Part shown: in pieces, positions 46,650 through 56,884 of the stretch
Numbering within the stretch: position 1 is the first letter of the stretch
How the letters are laid out: the number at the start of each line of letters is the position of its first letter
Assembly: GCA_948099385.1 (NCBI GenBank)
Contig: CANUEZ040000107.1
Coordinates: forward strand, 3,100,001-3,164,000
DNA from: Fasciola hepatica
Lineage: Eukaryota; Platyhelminthes; Trematoda; Plagiorchiida; Fasciolidae
Reading direction: 5' to 3'
Length of the DNA: 64,000 bases
Program-made: the position numbers and the translations under genes
The notes under the pieces: model-generated
What the model saw: only the letters and a program-made list of their open reading frames with translations
The model's database searches: none
What the model was told of the DNA's origin: nothing

Positions 46650-47650
46650 ACTCAGCGTTCAGGCTTGCGACGTATAATGTGCTCACGCTGATGCGCATAG
46701 GTCAGCAAGCTGGGCTAGCAAGGACTTTTGAGATGGTTGGTGTTGATATCTGCTGCCTATCGGAGACTCGCATTCAAGACCCCAGTCACATAGAAAGTTA
46801 TCGCCGACCGAAAAGGACGTTACTTTTCATTTACACTGTTCTGGGGACCCTGAAGCTGAGGCCTCTGGCCTAGCAGGCGTTGCGGTAATGCTGAACGATA
46901 GAGCCGAGGCTAGTCTTCCGCAGTGGATTCCGGTTAATAGTCGACTATGTGCTGTACGAATCAGAGGTTCATGTTAAGTAAGCAAAAACTAATAGGCTAC
47001 ACCTGTTTGTGATTTCTACGTGTGCCCCCTTAGATTGTAGTCCGGATGCCGTGAAGGACAGGTTCTACCAACGTCTTCACGACCTTAGAAGAACAGCGCA
47101 AAACACGATCATCATCGTTCTAGCCGGAGACTTGAATGGTGCTTCCGAGTGCAGGTTGGTCGGATGACCTGAGGTTTGCGCGTGAAACGTGGAGTCCAAA
47201 GGACAGTCAACCAAACAAGGAGACTTGAATGCCAGGGTCGGTAGTATCGCGCCCAGTGAACAGCACCTAGGAGGTCGCTTTGGTCTTAATTGTCGCCGCT
47301 CGAATAATGGTGAAAGGCTTTTAAATCTATATCACCGACTGTTTCTATCCAGCATCAGCTTCAGCAACAAAACGCTGTTCAGCCACCTGGTGACCTCCTT
47401 CGTCAACTCATGATTGGGCTCAGATAAATCACATTGTAGTTAGCTAGAGATGGCGAGGATGTATACAAAACTTCCATTCATACCGGGGAACCAATATTGA
47501 TTCTGATCACGCACTGGTATGTGCCACACTATCTATGCGCTTTGGTGGGACAACTGGAAAGATGTTGTCGCACGTTGATGTCCTAGACTATCGGAGTCGA
47601 ACGTGTTGGGTAGATTCCAGAATGAAGCGGAAGATAGATTGAGCACCATC
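46650..47650 (+). pseudogene. LINE-C copy 1 endonuclease
   Basis: Frame 46,382-46,873 holds RLATYNVLTLMRIGQQAGLA, the opening of an RTE-type endonuclease (N in TYNV is the metal-site Asn), and DICCLSETRIQDPS with the catalytic Glu. Then shifted frames give LNDRAEA, the 'FVISTCAP--D' block (about 47,010-47,040), IIVLAGDLNGASEC (about 47,110), a second motif GDLNARVGS (47,222-47,248), and NGERLLNLYHRLFLSSISF. The part upstream of TYNV is not conserved. Several frameshifts. Confidence 0.75.
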
Positions 47651-47799
47651 CCACCGTGCCCCCTAGAGTAGCGCTTGGCTCATGAAATCAGCCCTGCATT
47701 CCGCTTGTCTAGGTAGTTGCGACATTACCGCCATATTAGTGAGTCATTGGATAGAGGCAAGCTCCCTCTGACTTCTAGATATTCGCAATTCAATCCCCG

Positions 47800-48775
47800 C
47801 GGATTTAGCTGCCAACGAAACTTGTCTGGCCCTAAAACGTGAGTTTACTGCAAGCTTAAAGGACGATCGTGAGAATTGGTGGTCGGAACGCGCTGCTGAG
47901 ATGAAATCAGCTGCTGCCTCCGGGAACTTTCAAAAGTTGTTCCGCATTATCCGCAACACCGGTACCAAAAGAGTTTCAGCGAGACAATCTGCAGAGCCGA
48001 CGGGACGCCTATTCATAATCTTCATTGATGCTTAGATAGATGGGCTGAAAACTTCAATTTGTAATTCAACTGGCCTGCTGCACAAATTGCCATACCTCTT
48101 GATGAATGTTGTGCCTCATGGTCCGTCTCCCTAGATCCGCCCAGAAAAGCTGAAATTTGTAGCGCAAATGCACTCCTCAAGCATCACAAGGCTCCAGGTC
48201 CAGACGGCCTACCACCAGCTACATTCAAAGAGACAAGTTATGATATGGTGAAAGAGTTAACGCATATGTTCTTTAAAGTATGGGAGGAGGAGGAAGTTCC
48301 TATGGATGGGATGGAATCGAACGTAGTCCCTATCCTCAAGAACGGACCTCGAACTATCCGTGGCAATCATAGAGGAATCAGCCTAATCCAAATTGCGTCT
48401 AAGATTTTAGCGTCTGTCGTTCTTCGTAGACCGTCATCACACAGAGAAGAGCAAATCCCTGAGGAGCAAGCAGGGTTTCGCCCTGGTCGAAGCTATATTG
48501 ATCAGGTATTCATCTTCCGTCAGTTGCTGGAGCATCGACACACTTGCCGATGGTTGACCATTGCGTATTCCTGGATATTAGAGCAGCCTTTGACTTGGTT
48601 GACAGGACTGCTCTGTGGAAATGCCTGCTGAGAAACGGCGTTCCTGAAAAGTATGTGACAATCATCAAATCACTCTACCGCCATACTTTAGGACGAGTAA
48701 GAGCTTACGGCAAGCTTTCGCCCACCTTTATTGTTTCCAGTGGAGTTCGACAGGGAGTGTTTCAGTTCACCGTCT
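47800..48775 (+). pseudogene. LINE-C copy 1 linker and reverse transcriptase
   Basis: The linker has DRENWWSERAAEMKSAAAS and KLFRIIRNTG (about 47,865-47,960), then HKAPGPDGLPPATFKE (about 48,183-48,230), the GPDGLP motif. Frame 48,245-48,631 includes NHRGISLIQIASKILASVVL and EEQAGFRPGRSYIDQVFIFR, typical of RTE RT. A frameshift near 48,550 leads to frame 48,544-48,834 with FLDIRAAFDLVDRTALW (palm, first catalytic Asp), LYRHTLGRVRAYG and SSGVRQGVFQFTVSLF, where the insert begins. The A-D-D motif itself is lost at the insertion. Confidence 0.8.
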
Positions 48776-49040
48776 CGCTCTTTTCTATTATATGCTTGCG
48801 CATGAGTGCAGTGGAAGGGGTATATACCCCATAGCCACTGCACTATTAGGTATAACCGGCAGCCAGATCGTGAGACTTGGAGTGGAGAACCACAAGGCCC
48901 CAATAGGTCAGGCGTGGTAGCGATCCGGACGACAGTGAAATACTGTCTACCACCCAAGTAACCGGTGGTTGCGGGGATTCGAACCTCGGACCTCCGAGGT
49001 GGTAATGAAACGCTCTAATTCACTCAACCACTACTTCGTC
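48776..49040 (-). repeat. SINE2 with tRNA-like head
   Basis: About 265 bp inserted in LINE-C copy 1. On the minus strand the head 49,031-48,965 has 7 + 7 acceptor-like pairing (GTGGTTG with CAACCAC), an A-box-like TGGTTGAGTG and a perfect B box GGTTCGAATCC (RNA polymerase III promoter). The body includes the palindrome GGGGTATATACCCC and ends in an AAAAG-like tail at about 48,778. A headless copy is at 63,205-63,400 and a short one at 53,570-53,608. The head is only about 67 nt with no good anticodon arm, so it is not a functional tRNA. Confidence 0.68.
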
Positions 49041-49079
49041 TGAGTGTAAGGTGCTACGCCAGAATTGGCTGGAGCATGC

Positions 49080-49415
49080 ACCTACGATCTACTTAGGCAG
49101 CAAAAGATGCCCAGTACATCCCTCCGCGACAGATGCTGGTAAGCATACCATTGTACGCCTCATACGCCACCCGTGGTTGGTTTGGAATCAGGGTTTAGCC
49201 ATCTCCCCTAGACTGACTACCAGTCGGTCAACCCGGAGGAGAGAGCCAGGCATTCGCCTTCGTCCTCTCACTTTAGTAGGAACACCGCCAACAGGAGGCA
49301 GTGAGTAGGACTTCCTCAGCAGATGCACGGTCATTTGGGAGCATTTCGAGAGGTGTTCAGGACGAGTAGCCATCTCGGAGCCTGAAGCACCTACCCTCGA
49401 CCATACTGAGGCACT
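49080..49415 (+). repeat. R3 repeat, 3' part
   Basis: Matches 53,960-54,290, ending 'ctcggagcctgaagcac' and 'ccatactgagg'. Sits with SINE2 inside LINE-C copy 1, directly before the resumed LINE-C coding sequence. Confidence 0.75.
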
Positions 49416-50068
49416 TGGACGTTACAGAACGTTTTGTCTACCTGGGCAGTTGTATTACTCGAAACAGCGACTTGGGAGAGGAAATATCTATGCGTATTCC
49501 AAAGAGCAGACTAACTTTTTCAAACCTCAGGCATCTCTGGTGTCGACACGACATCAGCCTTTCCCTGAAAAGCCGAGTGTACAGTACCGCTGTGCGTCCC
49601 TTACTGCCGTATTGTTGTGAAACATGGCTCCTCCGAGTTCAAGATATCCATTGTCCGGCTGTGTATGCTGCCCACCGCTTACGTAGCATTGCCCGTGTTT
49701 GGTGGGAGCGACGCGTGAGCAATAATCAAGTGCGCAGGCGAGTGTTTGGTACAGCCGACTCCAATTTTGAGAAGGCTTTATTATAACACCGTCTCCGCTG
49801 GCTAGAATGTGCATTAAGGATGCCTGCCCAGCGCCTGCCCCTTCGCTCATTGTTTTCGCTCCCTGGGCCTGACTGGAAGAATGAGCGTGGAGGACAAGCG
49901 ATGACGTGGCGCAGAGGGATGAAGAAACTGACGGAATGTCTGTCACGTGTAGGGCCATCTCGGTTTACCAGGTTGGAACGGTAGAGATGACAAGGAACGC
50001 TGGCTTATCTCACTAATGGACATGGCTCGAAACCGAAATCAGTGGCGGGAGTGTATCCGTTTCTGTTG
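49416..50068 (+). pseudogene. LINE-C copy 1 RT C-terminus
   Basis: Frame 49,415-49,786 begins at VTERFVYLGSCITRNSDLG, the RTE 'F-YLGS-I' motif, then IPKSRLTFSNLRHLWCRHD, SRVYSTAVRPLLPYCCETW (the family 'VR--LLYG-ETW') and AHRLRSIARVWW. After a shift the terminal part (about 49,895-50,068) has the tryptophan-rich 'W-RGMKKLTE' and 'NRNQWRECIRFCCNH' segments, and the stop is at about 50,066. Same order as in copies 2 and 3. Confidence 0.78.
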
Positions 50069-50182
50069 TAATCATCAAACATAAACAAGGACAAACAAAA
50101 AATAGAAGCCCAGTGATTAAAATCAGGACAGTTGCTGTGTATCATTCTAATAGTGGTTCGCGCATCACCGATTATTCACTTG

Positions 50183-50372
50183 CGTTATTCACACCCGATT
50201 GTCTGGACAGCTATAGTTCAGCTGATGGAGCATCCGCCTGGTATGCGGAGGGTCACCGGTTCTATTCCGGCTCGCGGCGTCCGAATTTTCGATGTGAAAA
50301 ATGCAAGTGGATTTTTCACTACAAAAAAGAACCTTGTTTTTGTTTTTCACACAGCCTGAAATCCGGCACGTG

Positions 50373-50375
<3 letters not shown>
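50183..50375 (+). repeat. SINE1, tRNA-derived, with intact A and B boxes
   Basis: Head of tRNA type: A box TAGTTCAGCTGATGG (50,214-50,228), anticodon-like stem-loop TCCGC-CTGGTAT-GCGGA (50,233-50,249) whose loop would read GGT as anticodon, and B box GGTTCTATTCC (50,258-50,268). The body ends in a (TA)n array. An eroded copy is at 35,655-35,800. The acceptor stem does not close well, so it is a SINE and not a tRNA gene. Confidence 0.68.

Positions 50376-50435
<60 letters not shown>
50376..50435 (+). repeat. (TA)30 microsatellite
   Basis: Perfect AT/TA run directly after the SINE1 body. Confidence 0.97.
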
Positions 50436-50438
<3 letters not shown>

Positions 50439-50949
50439 AACGTATACACAGTCTAACGTAAGTGTGGGCCTGTTCTGTGGAAATGTCTCCCGCGCCTTCG
50501 TTGCAAACTAGACTAGTGACTAGTAAAACTCTGATTGAGCACTTCTACATTCACCTTTGGCATGCGGCCGGTAGATGAAATCTAGCACAGGCGCTTTAAC
50601 ATGTTTCACACTTCCCGACAGCTTTTGCGCTTAGTATTGGTTGAGTATATATCGCACTAAGTCTGTTTGACTCTGTACCTATTTGTTTTGAAAGGACTTT
50701 CGTGGATACGTAGTCCTTAGACTTATAAGCTTAGTTGTTTAAGGCTGGGGGAGGGAAACTGACCGCTTCGAATGTAAACGGTCTCCCATGGACAACATTA
50801 GTCGTGACGGAAGTTTAAATAGCTACTGTATATGTCCAACTAACCAATGGACGCACAGATATCAGCACATACAAACAATACTTCCATTTTCAAAATCTAC
50901 ACATGCTTTGCTTAGTCAAAACAGACAACTCTAAGTGAATAACATTTGG
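50436..50949. other. No recognised gene
   Basis: AT-rich sequence with no motif or repeat match seen. Confidence 0.4.
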
Positions 50950-51960
50950 AGCACATTTAAGATCCAGGGATCATCCTCCCAATTCCACTCTTCACATTAC
51001 ACAAACCTAGGTAGGGCGAGTCCGCATTCCCGGTCGATCACAGTACGTCGGCGGACTCGAGTGTGAGGATATACCCAAATCAGACCGCAGTCATTTCTCG
51101 GAGTCTCACGAGAGAAGCAGAGCCACGTTTCTGTCTCCATGGTTTACGACCAGGGCTCTGTGCAAATAGTTTGTAGTTCGTTTTGCAATAGATCGTAGGA
51201 GTAACTTCAACAATTGCATGCCTAAAAGCCCCAAAGGGCAAGCAAAGCTTTACGCGAGACATTTTTGTTATCTGCAAAATATAAACTTGATTTTGCATCC
51301 ACTCTGGTCGGAAAAATTGCAATGTTTAATAATCCCAACATAGTTAGAAGCTAACACCGAATATGTTTAAATCTGCGCACATTATGCACAATGTGACATC
51401 AGTATTTTCCATGAGTGTCGTGGCGAATGTGCCGAAGAAATGCTCGAACACATTAAAGGAACATAAATGTAAGAAATAGATGTTTGCAAAGACGACAGAC
51501 CTGTGGTTACTCAGGAATTTAAGTTTGCATTGGTGCGTAGGTGCACTTTTATGGGAGGTAGAGCGTTCTTGCACTTGTACCAACCTCCAGTAATGTATGT
51601 GGTGGCACTCGCTTGCCGCAAGGGACACGATGATCGACGCGATAACCGGCAAAGCCTTCTAGTTTAATAATACTGCTGCCAGTATTTTCGTGGAGCCAGG
51701 TTTCTTGGAGGAGAAGGGCTTCTAGCTGTGCCTATTTCCGACGGTGTACAACTTCACTCAACTCTGTTATATTTCCAATAAGGGGAAAAAACGTTGCTCC
51801 TGATGAGAGTTAGTAACCACTTGTGGCAAAATTAGTGTCCTTAAAGCCACTCTATCCCGGCCAGTATTTCTTTGCGTTACCAATAATTTTGCAATAAATC
51901 CTTTTCAATTTTTTATGCAGGGTTTCTTCGAAAGAAGCGACTCCTAAATTATCCATGGTG
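50950..51960 (-). pseudogene. LINE endonuclease fragment (LINE-F-like)
   Basis: Minus-strand fragment. Around 51,720-51,630 the reading LLLQETWLHENTGSSIIKLE and GYRVDHRV matches the 'l-ETWL' opening of jockey/CR1-like endonucleases, with the catalytic Glu kept. Further on, frame 51,652-51,344 has VFANIYFLHLCSFNVFEHFF and CIMCADLNIFGV, the position of the GDFN motif (here A-D-L-N). The frame at 51,322-51,080 continues without clear motifs. I place it with LINE-F by style only. Confidence 0.55.
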
Positions 51961-52069
51961 CGCTTGAACGATTTCAGGATTTCGATAGGGTACTTGACAG
52001 AGTTAAACCTGTTAGAGTTATTCGAATAAGGATTGCTACAAAAACCACACGAGGTGAAACTTTAGTGAA

Positions 52070-53456
52070 GTCATCATCATCATACAGCGTTGAGCAGTAG
52101 GGCGAGCCCCACTGACCACTGCCTTTCTCACCATCTTGCACGTTGAATAAGAATGCCCTAGTAGCCAACAAACGGAATACACAGTCTAACTGTACAAACG
52201 CACATCGATCAATCATTCTCATTCGATAGAAAGTGACAACACAATCGCCACTGTTTGCGGTTCACTGCCATATCCTTCAGTGTCTCCAGCCAACTGGTAG
52301 ACGGATCTTTTGGACCCCAACCACGAAGACATGAAGCACCTACTTTTCCTAAGTTTGCTGTACATTTCCTCATTCCTCGCTGCCACGTCATCTGTTGACC
52401 TCCACGTGGTTTCTTCTACTCCCTAGGAGGGGCGGAGAATAGGACACGGTATGGTAGACGTATGTTTGCCATACGTAACACGTGCCCCAACCAACGAAGT
52501 CTACTAAGCTCGATACGCTGTGATAGGACGTTCTCCGAATTAGTACCCAATACTCGCTTTCTGACCTCATCATTGCTCACTCGGCTATTCCACCCAATCC
52601 TAGCGATACTACGTAAACATCGATGGTCGAAAACCTCAAGGCGACGAATATCTTCAGCACGCAGACTCCAAGTCTCGCAACCATACAACAAAACTGAACG
52701 CACTGCGGCACAATACACACGACCTTTCAACTTCAGTGAAATATCAGGTCGGCACCACAAGTGCTTCAGTCCAGCGTACGCCGCTCAAGCTTTGGATATG
52801 CGCGTGCTCACCTCTACTACAGTACTCCCACCCGTCATCACGCTGCTGCCGACGTAGGTGAAGTGGTCGACAACTGACAGCACCTCCCCATCGAGCATCA
52901 AGCTCGGAATGGTTGACGTCCAGTCTTGCAACATCACCTTAGACTTTCAAGGCGCAAAACGCATAAAAAATGGAGCTACAGCTCTTGCGAGTCTATCTAG
53001 TGCACGTTGAACATGGTCCGTGGATTCGAACAAGCAAACGAGGTCGTCGGCATTATCTAGGTCACAAGCTTTCCACTATTTCCTAGTTTGATGCCCACGT
53101 CCTGAATATTTTGCAACGCACTCTCCATTATTTCGTCCATGACGAAGTTAAACAAGAATGCAGACATGGGATATCCCTGTCGAACATCACTGGTCGTTTC
53201 GAATGGACTGGATAGTTCACCGTAAACCCTTACGCGGCCAGAAGTATGAGAATACAATGATCTCAGTAGGTTCACGAACTTCTGGGGCATACCTTTCCGA
53301 TGAAGAGTACTGAAGAGCGCTGCTCGATCAACTGAATCGAAAGCACCTTTCAAGTCTAAGGAAATCATTATTGTCGGTAGGCGGTACGTGTGACGCGTTT
53401 CAAGTAGCTGACTAAGAATTAGAATCCGATCGATTTATCCTCGAACTCGGCGGAAT
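52070..53456 (-). repeat. Inverted repeat 2, left arm
   Basis: 1,387 bp, reverse complement of 59,181-60,605. Differences by eye are a few percent or less, plus a 60-bp and a 20-bp indel. Confidence 0.88.
52209..53440 (-). pseudogene. LINE-C copy 2 RT and C-terminus
   Basis: Frame 53,368-53,057 reads MISLDLKGAFDSVDRAALFS (palm, first catalytic Asp), LYSHTSGRVRVYGELSS and DVRQGYPMSAFLFNFVMDEI, then a stop after GKLVT. The next frame has D-N-A-D-D-L-V at 53,055-53,035, with N where Y or F is usual. Frame 52,760-52,416 carries [20 protein letters not shown] and [20 protein letters not shown], intact here where copy 3 has a 20-bp deletion. The C-terminal frame 52,391-52,209 (MTWQRGMRKCTANLGKVG, FLSNEND) ends the protein. 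The stop after GKLVT is shared with copy 3. Confidence 0.8.
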
Positions 53457-53568
53457 CTTTTAGTGAAACAGACAGTCCAGATAATCAGTGAGGGGTGTGT
53501 TATGTGACGAAATTCCCTTTAACAAAATGAGCAACACGGCGGAATTTGAGCGGTTTTCTTATGTGCAC

Positions 53569-53605
53569 ATTTTTTACTACATGCTTTGCATGGGTGCAAT
53601 GGAAG

Positions 53606-53608
<3 letters not shown>
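53569..53608 (-). repeat. SINE2 3' end fragment
   Basis: 'tactacatgctttgcatgggtgcaatgga' type sequence matching the SINE2 3' end at 48,785 and 63,215, cut at the GGTATATA palindrome core by a (TA)n array. Confidence 0.6.

Positions 53609-53697
<89 letters not shown>
53609..53697 (+). repeat. (TA)n microsatellite, 89 bp
   Basis: Perfect run; open frames reading Ile-Tyr across it are artefacts. Confidence 0.97.
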
Positions 53698-53699
<2 letters not shown>

Positions 53700-54319
53700 G
53701 GTTTCAGACTGTGCGCCAAACAAAACATGGTACAATCGGGGAGGGGTAGACACTCCGAGTCCATAATTTTTTTGTGGGCGCGATACTGCCTGGTCGCCCA
53801 GGCCAAAGCGGGTGGTTTTCCTAGGGATCCTCAACCGGAGCCTCTAGCTATCCAAAGCTTAACCTACAAGGCAGCGGGACGAAACGTGGGCTCCGCAACC
53901 CACTGGGGGCCGGTGACCGATTCCTCGGTTCATTCACCCTGCGGATGAGGCCAAACATCCTGGATGCCCAGCACATCACTCCGCCCCAGATGCTGGTGAG
54001 CATACCGTTGTACGCCTCATACGCCACCCGTGGTTAGTTTGGAATCAGGGTTTAGCCAACTGCCCTAGACTGACTACCAGTCGGTCAACCCGGAGGAGAG
54101 AGCCAGGCATTCGCTTTCGTCCTCTCACTTTAGTAGGAACACCTTCGCCATGAGAAGACAGTGAGTAGGACTTCCTCAGAAGAGGCTGTGTCAGACACTG
54201 TCACTTGGGAGCATTTCGAGAGGTGTTCAGGATGAATAGCCATCTCGGAGCCTGAAGCACTCACCCCGACCATACTGAGGTATTTGGAGGCCTCCATCAT
54301 TTGCACCAGGTTATCGGTG

Positions 54320-54322
<3 letters not shown>
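53698..54322 (+). repeat. R3 repeat, longest copy, between two (TA)n arrays
   Basis: 625 bp starting 'ctggtttcagactgtgcgcc' and ending 'ggttatcggtgaac'. Homologous to 45,937-46,465 (-), 49,080-49,415, 60,660-60,930 and, at its 3' end, 63,072-63,200. No coding capacity is recognised. It has (TA)n on both sides. Confidence 0.75.

Positions 54323-54391
<69 letters not shown>
54323..54391 (+). repeat. (TA)n microsatellite, 69 bp
   Basis: Perfect run at the right side of R3 and next to the end of LINE-E. Confidence 0.97.
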
Positions 54392-54393
<2 letters not shown>

Positions 54394-54419
54394 ATAGTAA
54401 GCAGTATGTAAACGTGTCG

Positions 54420-56400
54420 ATAGAATTCCCCTGGAAGCACACGACCGGTTTCGCTGTTGTTGCCGCTTATCAGGTATGCGTACCCGGTACTTCCTGCCCA
54501 CTCGTCTTCGTACTTGCACAATCTGATGTTATATGTTCACTAGGATCTAATTTGAATCGTCTGGAGTGTGAATCGATACTCTCTACTGAAGAGCCCACAA
54601 ATGAGTCACAATTGTGTGGCGAAGCTCAAGTATAAAACGGATGGTGAGAATTTGGTCGATACACCTTCGGTTGGGTCGAAAACCGGATTGTTCTTCACCA
54701 ACCTGTTGTTCGCGCACTTGGTATAATCGATGGCATATTATTGAGGCTAACAGCTTCGACGTCACCGAAATGAAACTTATCCCTCAATGATTGGAACAGA
54801 TGTTTCTCATTTCAGTCTAGTTTATTCAAACTTTAACCTCACACTTCTGTGCTCTGGTCTCTGTTGCTACCTTCCAACACCGTCCAATAAACGGTAAAAA
54901 GAACGGAAGCATAAAGTGAAAGATCCAGAAATTTTAAGTAAAGGGCGTAAATCAAGAGGACAAAAAAAGAGTCCGTTACGATATCGCGAGACGCATTCGT
55001 TGAGCCAGATCTCGATGAAGATGCTGGTGAGTGTTTCGGAGGGGGGCATACTACCATCTTTCAAGAGGGCCGAAGATTTATTGCGCTTCGGGATATGGAG
55101 CGCACGATCGAAATCTTCGGTGAGTAGGACAGTACAGACCGTCCATGGCGCATGAATTGGTTCAAACAAACTACTGTGTAGAGGCGCTGGCTCTGAAGAC
55201 CAGTTAAACTGCTCCTCAATGTGCTCTGCCCATCGACCCATGCGCAGTAGAAGCTGGTGAATTGGTTGACTGTTTACCTTGCAGGTCATTTTGCTCACTC
55301 CAGGCCTCTTGATCCTTGTGGATTCAATGAGTTGGAAAAGTCTCCGTGCATTGACAGTGGCAGCATCCTGTTCTGTTTCGGCCGCCATCAATTCTCGGTC
55401 TCTATGCAAGCCTCTAGTCAACTTTCTTCCTAGTTGGTCCCAGGCACCGTGGTTTTCGCTTCCGGTAGGGATATTCCGGTGGCTATCTAGCAATTCCAGA
55501 GAATTCGATGAGATCCAGTACACGGCTGCATGCCGTGCACCTACTCCGCAAGATGTGCTACTCGCTGCTTTTATAGCGTCTTGGATGTATTGCCAGCGGT
55601 TTGACAAATCCTTGTTTGTGGCTACCTAATTGGGCGGTAAGTTCATTCTAATATCCTTCCTGGACCGAGATCCGGCAAAGTCGATGTATGTCTGTCCGTT
55701 GACTGTGAACTCGATACATACGAGGGCGTAATCAGATTCTAGCCGTATGCCACGGTACAACTTACAAGATTTGACTGAGCCGGCAAGTGGTAGCTTACGA
55801 CTGTGTGGTCTAATTGTGTCCAAGATTGATTAGTCGTCATGTGACTGTGCGACGTAAGTTGCGCCGTGAGTTCGTGCTGTACAAGAATAAGCAATGTTCT
55901 GTACATAGACGGAGCAATAAATTGCCGTTATCCATGCGTTGATGGTCAGAGCTGCTTCGGCCTCTAACCGTCCGCCCGCTTGGATCTAAGTGGCAGATCC
56001 GGGTTTCCAGATCTCCAGCCATACCACTGTGTCTCTGTAAGATGCTTTCTCAAGAAGTTCATGGAGGTGCTGGCGTAATATTTTTTTGGTTGTGTCCGGA
56101 CTGTAATCAGTAGGGGCGCAGGAAGCGACAATAAACAAGCAACAGTTGCCGTTGCCATTTTCATTGGCACTAAACAAACTCTCCATGAGGAGTGTATGGG
56201 TTGGCCGAAAGGAGTAGCACCTTTGAGTTGGTAGACTGTCGTGTCCCTTGGTGCATTTCCCATCTCCCTGGTCCCCATCGGTTGCCCAACTACGACCTGT
56301 GGCTCTACGAAATTGAAGCATTCCTCTACGGCCGCACCCCGGTAAACCGCTCAACGGGCGTTGCAAACCAAGTTGGAGAGTAGCCGGAGCCTTAAAAATT
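54420..56400 (-). pseudogene. LINE-E (RTE-like): endonuclease, linker, start of RT
   Basis: Minus-strand RTE-like element, truncated inside RT. Endonuclease pieces: SLFSANENGNGNCCLFIVASCAPT (56,200-56,100), AGDLETRICHLDPSGRTVRG (56,020-55,960), DNGNLLLRLCTEHCLFLYST, and RLESDYALVCIEF (SDH-like motif with Y, about 55,740). Frame 55,607-54,867 (246 codons) is the linker, with RELMAAETEQDAATVNARRLFQLIEST and KRPGVSKMTC, and a basic C-terminal part. Frame 54,765-54,583 has KLLASIICHRLYQVRE and EEQSGFRPNRRCIDQILTIR, the RTE RT opening. Catalytic A-D-D lies beyond the truncation. Confidence 0.75.
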
Positions 56401-56884
56401 TCGATGAAATGGTGCTCAGCATGTGAAGGTAGCTGTTCCTAAATGGGCGGACGAGGTCTGCTGCGTGATCCAACGGCCAAAAAGGAAAACTTCAACCACT
56501 AGCTTCGCATGAACCCCTAGGTCATGGTCAGTTCTGCCGAAGGGCGAACGAGCCCTTAGAGAGCCACCAGAATCCATGCACCAATATCACAGTTTATGCG
56601 TTGTGCGTCCCGGATTAGTAGATCAACATCCAAGAGGCCTATGGACCGTTCCATCGGTCACCGGTTTCCAACACACGAGTTTCCACTTGCCCGACAGGCA
56701 GCAATTGGCTGTGCATGAATTAGAGGCGCAACTTGGTACAAAAAGCCGAGTGACGCGGGAGACGTCACTTTGTACATTATGCCCAAGACTCTTCGTGGAT
56801 TTTACCGCTACAGTGCAACGTTGTACCCGGGAAGCGACGCGCCTCACTTTATTCCAGCGGCGGAGGTGTGAAATATGCTAGCTG

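Larger units (their letters stand above)
46500..50068 (+). mobile_element. LINE-C copy 1 (RTE-like), interrupted
   Basis: Endonuclease (46,650-47,650), linker (47,800-48,240), RT (48,245-48,775), a SINE2-plus-R3 insert (48,776-49,415), then RT end and C-terminus (49,415-50,068). Little or no ORF1 is visible, usual for RTE elements. The end near 50,100 has an A-rich tail ('acaaacaaaaaataga'). Confidence 0.75.
52070..53457 (-). mobile_element. LINE-C copy 2: 5'-truncated insertion with target duplication
   Basis: 1.39-kb minus-strand copy containing the RT palm through C-terminus and ending in (ATG)n. It is flanked by TTTAGTGAA at 52,061-52,069 and 53,458-53,466, a target-site duplication, so it arrived by target-primed reverse transcription. 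It is nearly identical to 59,181-60,605. Confidence 0.87.

Noticed and set aside
48964..49031. A tRNA gene on the minus strand
   Set aside because: Acceptor pairing and B box are good, but the sequence is too short, lacks an anticodon arm and belongs to a repeated SINE.
50205..50275. A tRNA-Thr gene
   Set aside because: Promoter boxes and anticodon-like arm are present, but no closing acceptor stem and the repeat body follows.
53488..53948. Open frames encoding Ile-Tyr runs
   Set aside because: They are translations of the (TA)n array in different frames and strands.
50376..54391. CRISPR-like repetition
   Set aside because: Only simple TA arrays; no repeat-spacer structure, and the DNA is eukaryotic.
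54867..55607. A 246-codon host protein
   Set aside because: Its motifs and neighbours match the endonuclease-RT linker of an RTE-like LINE.
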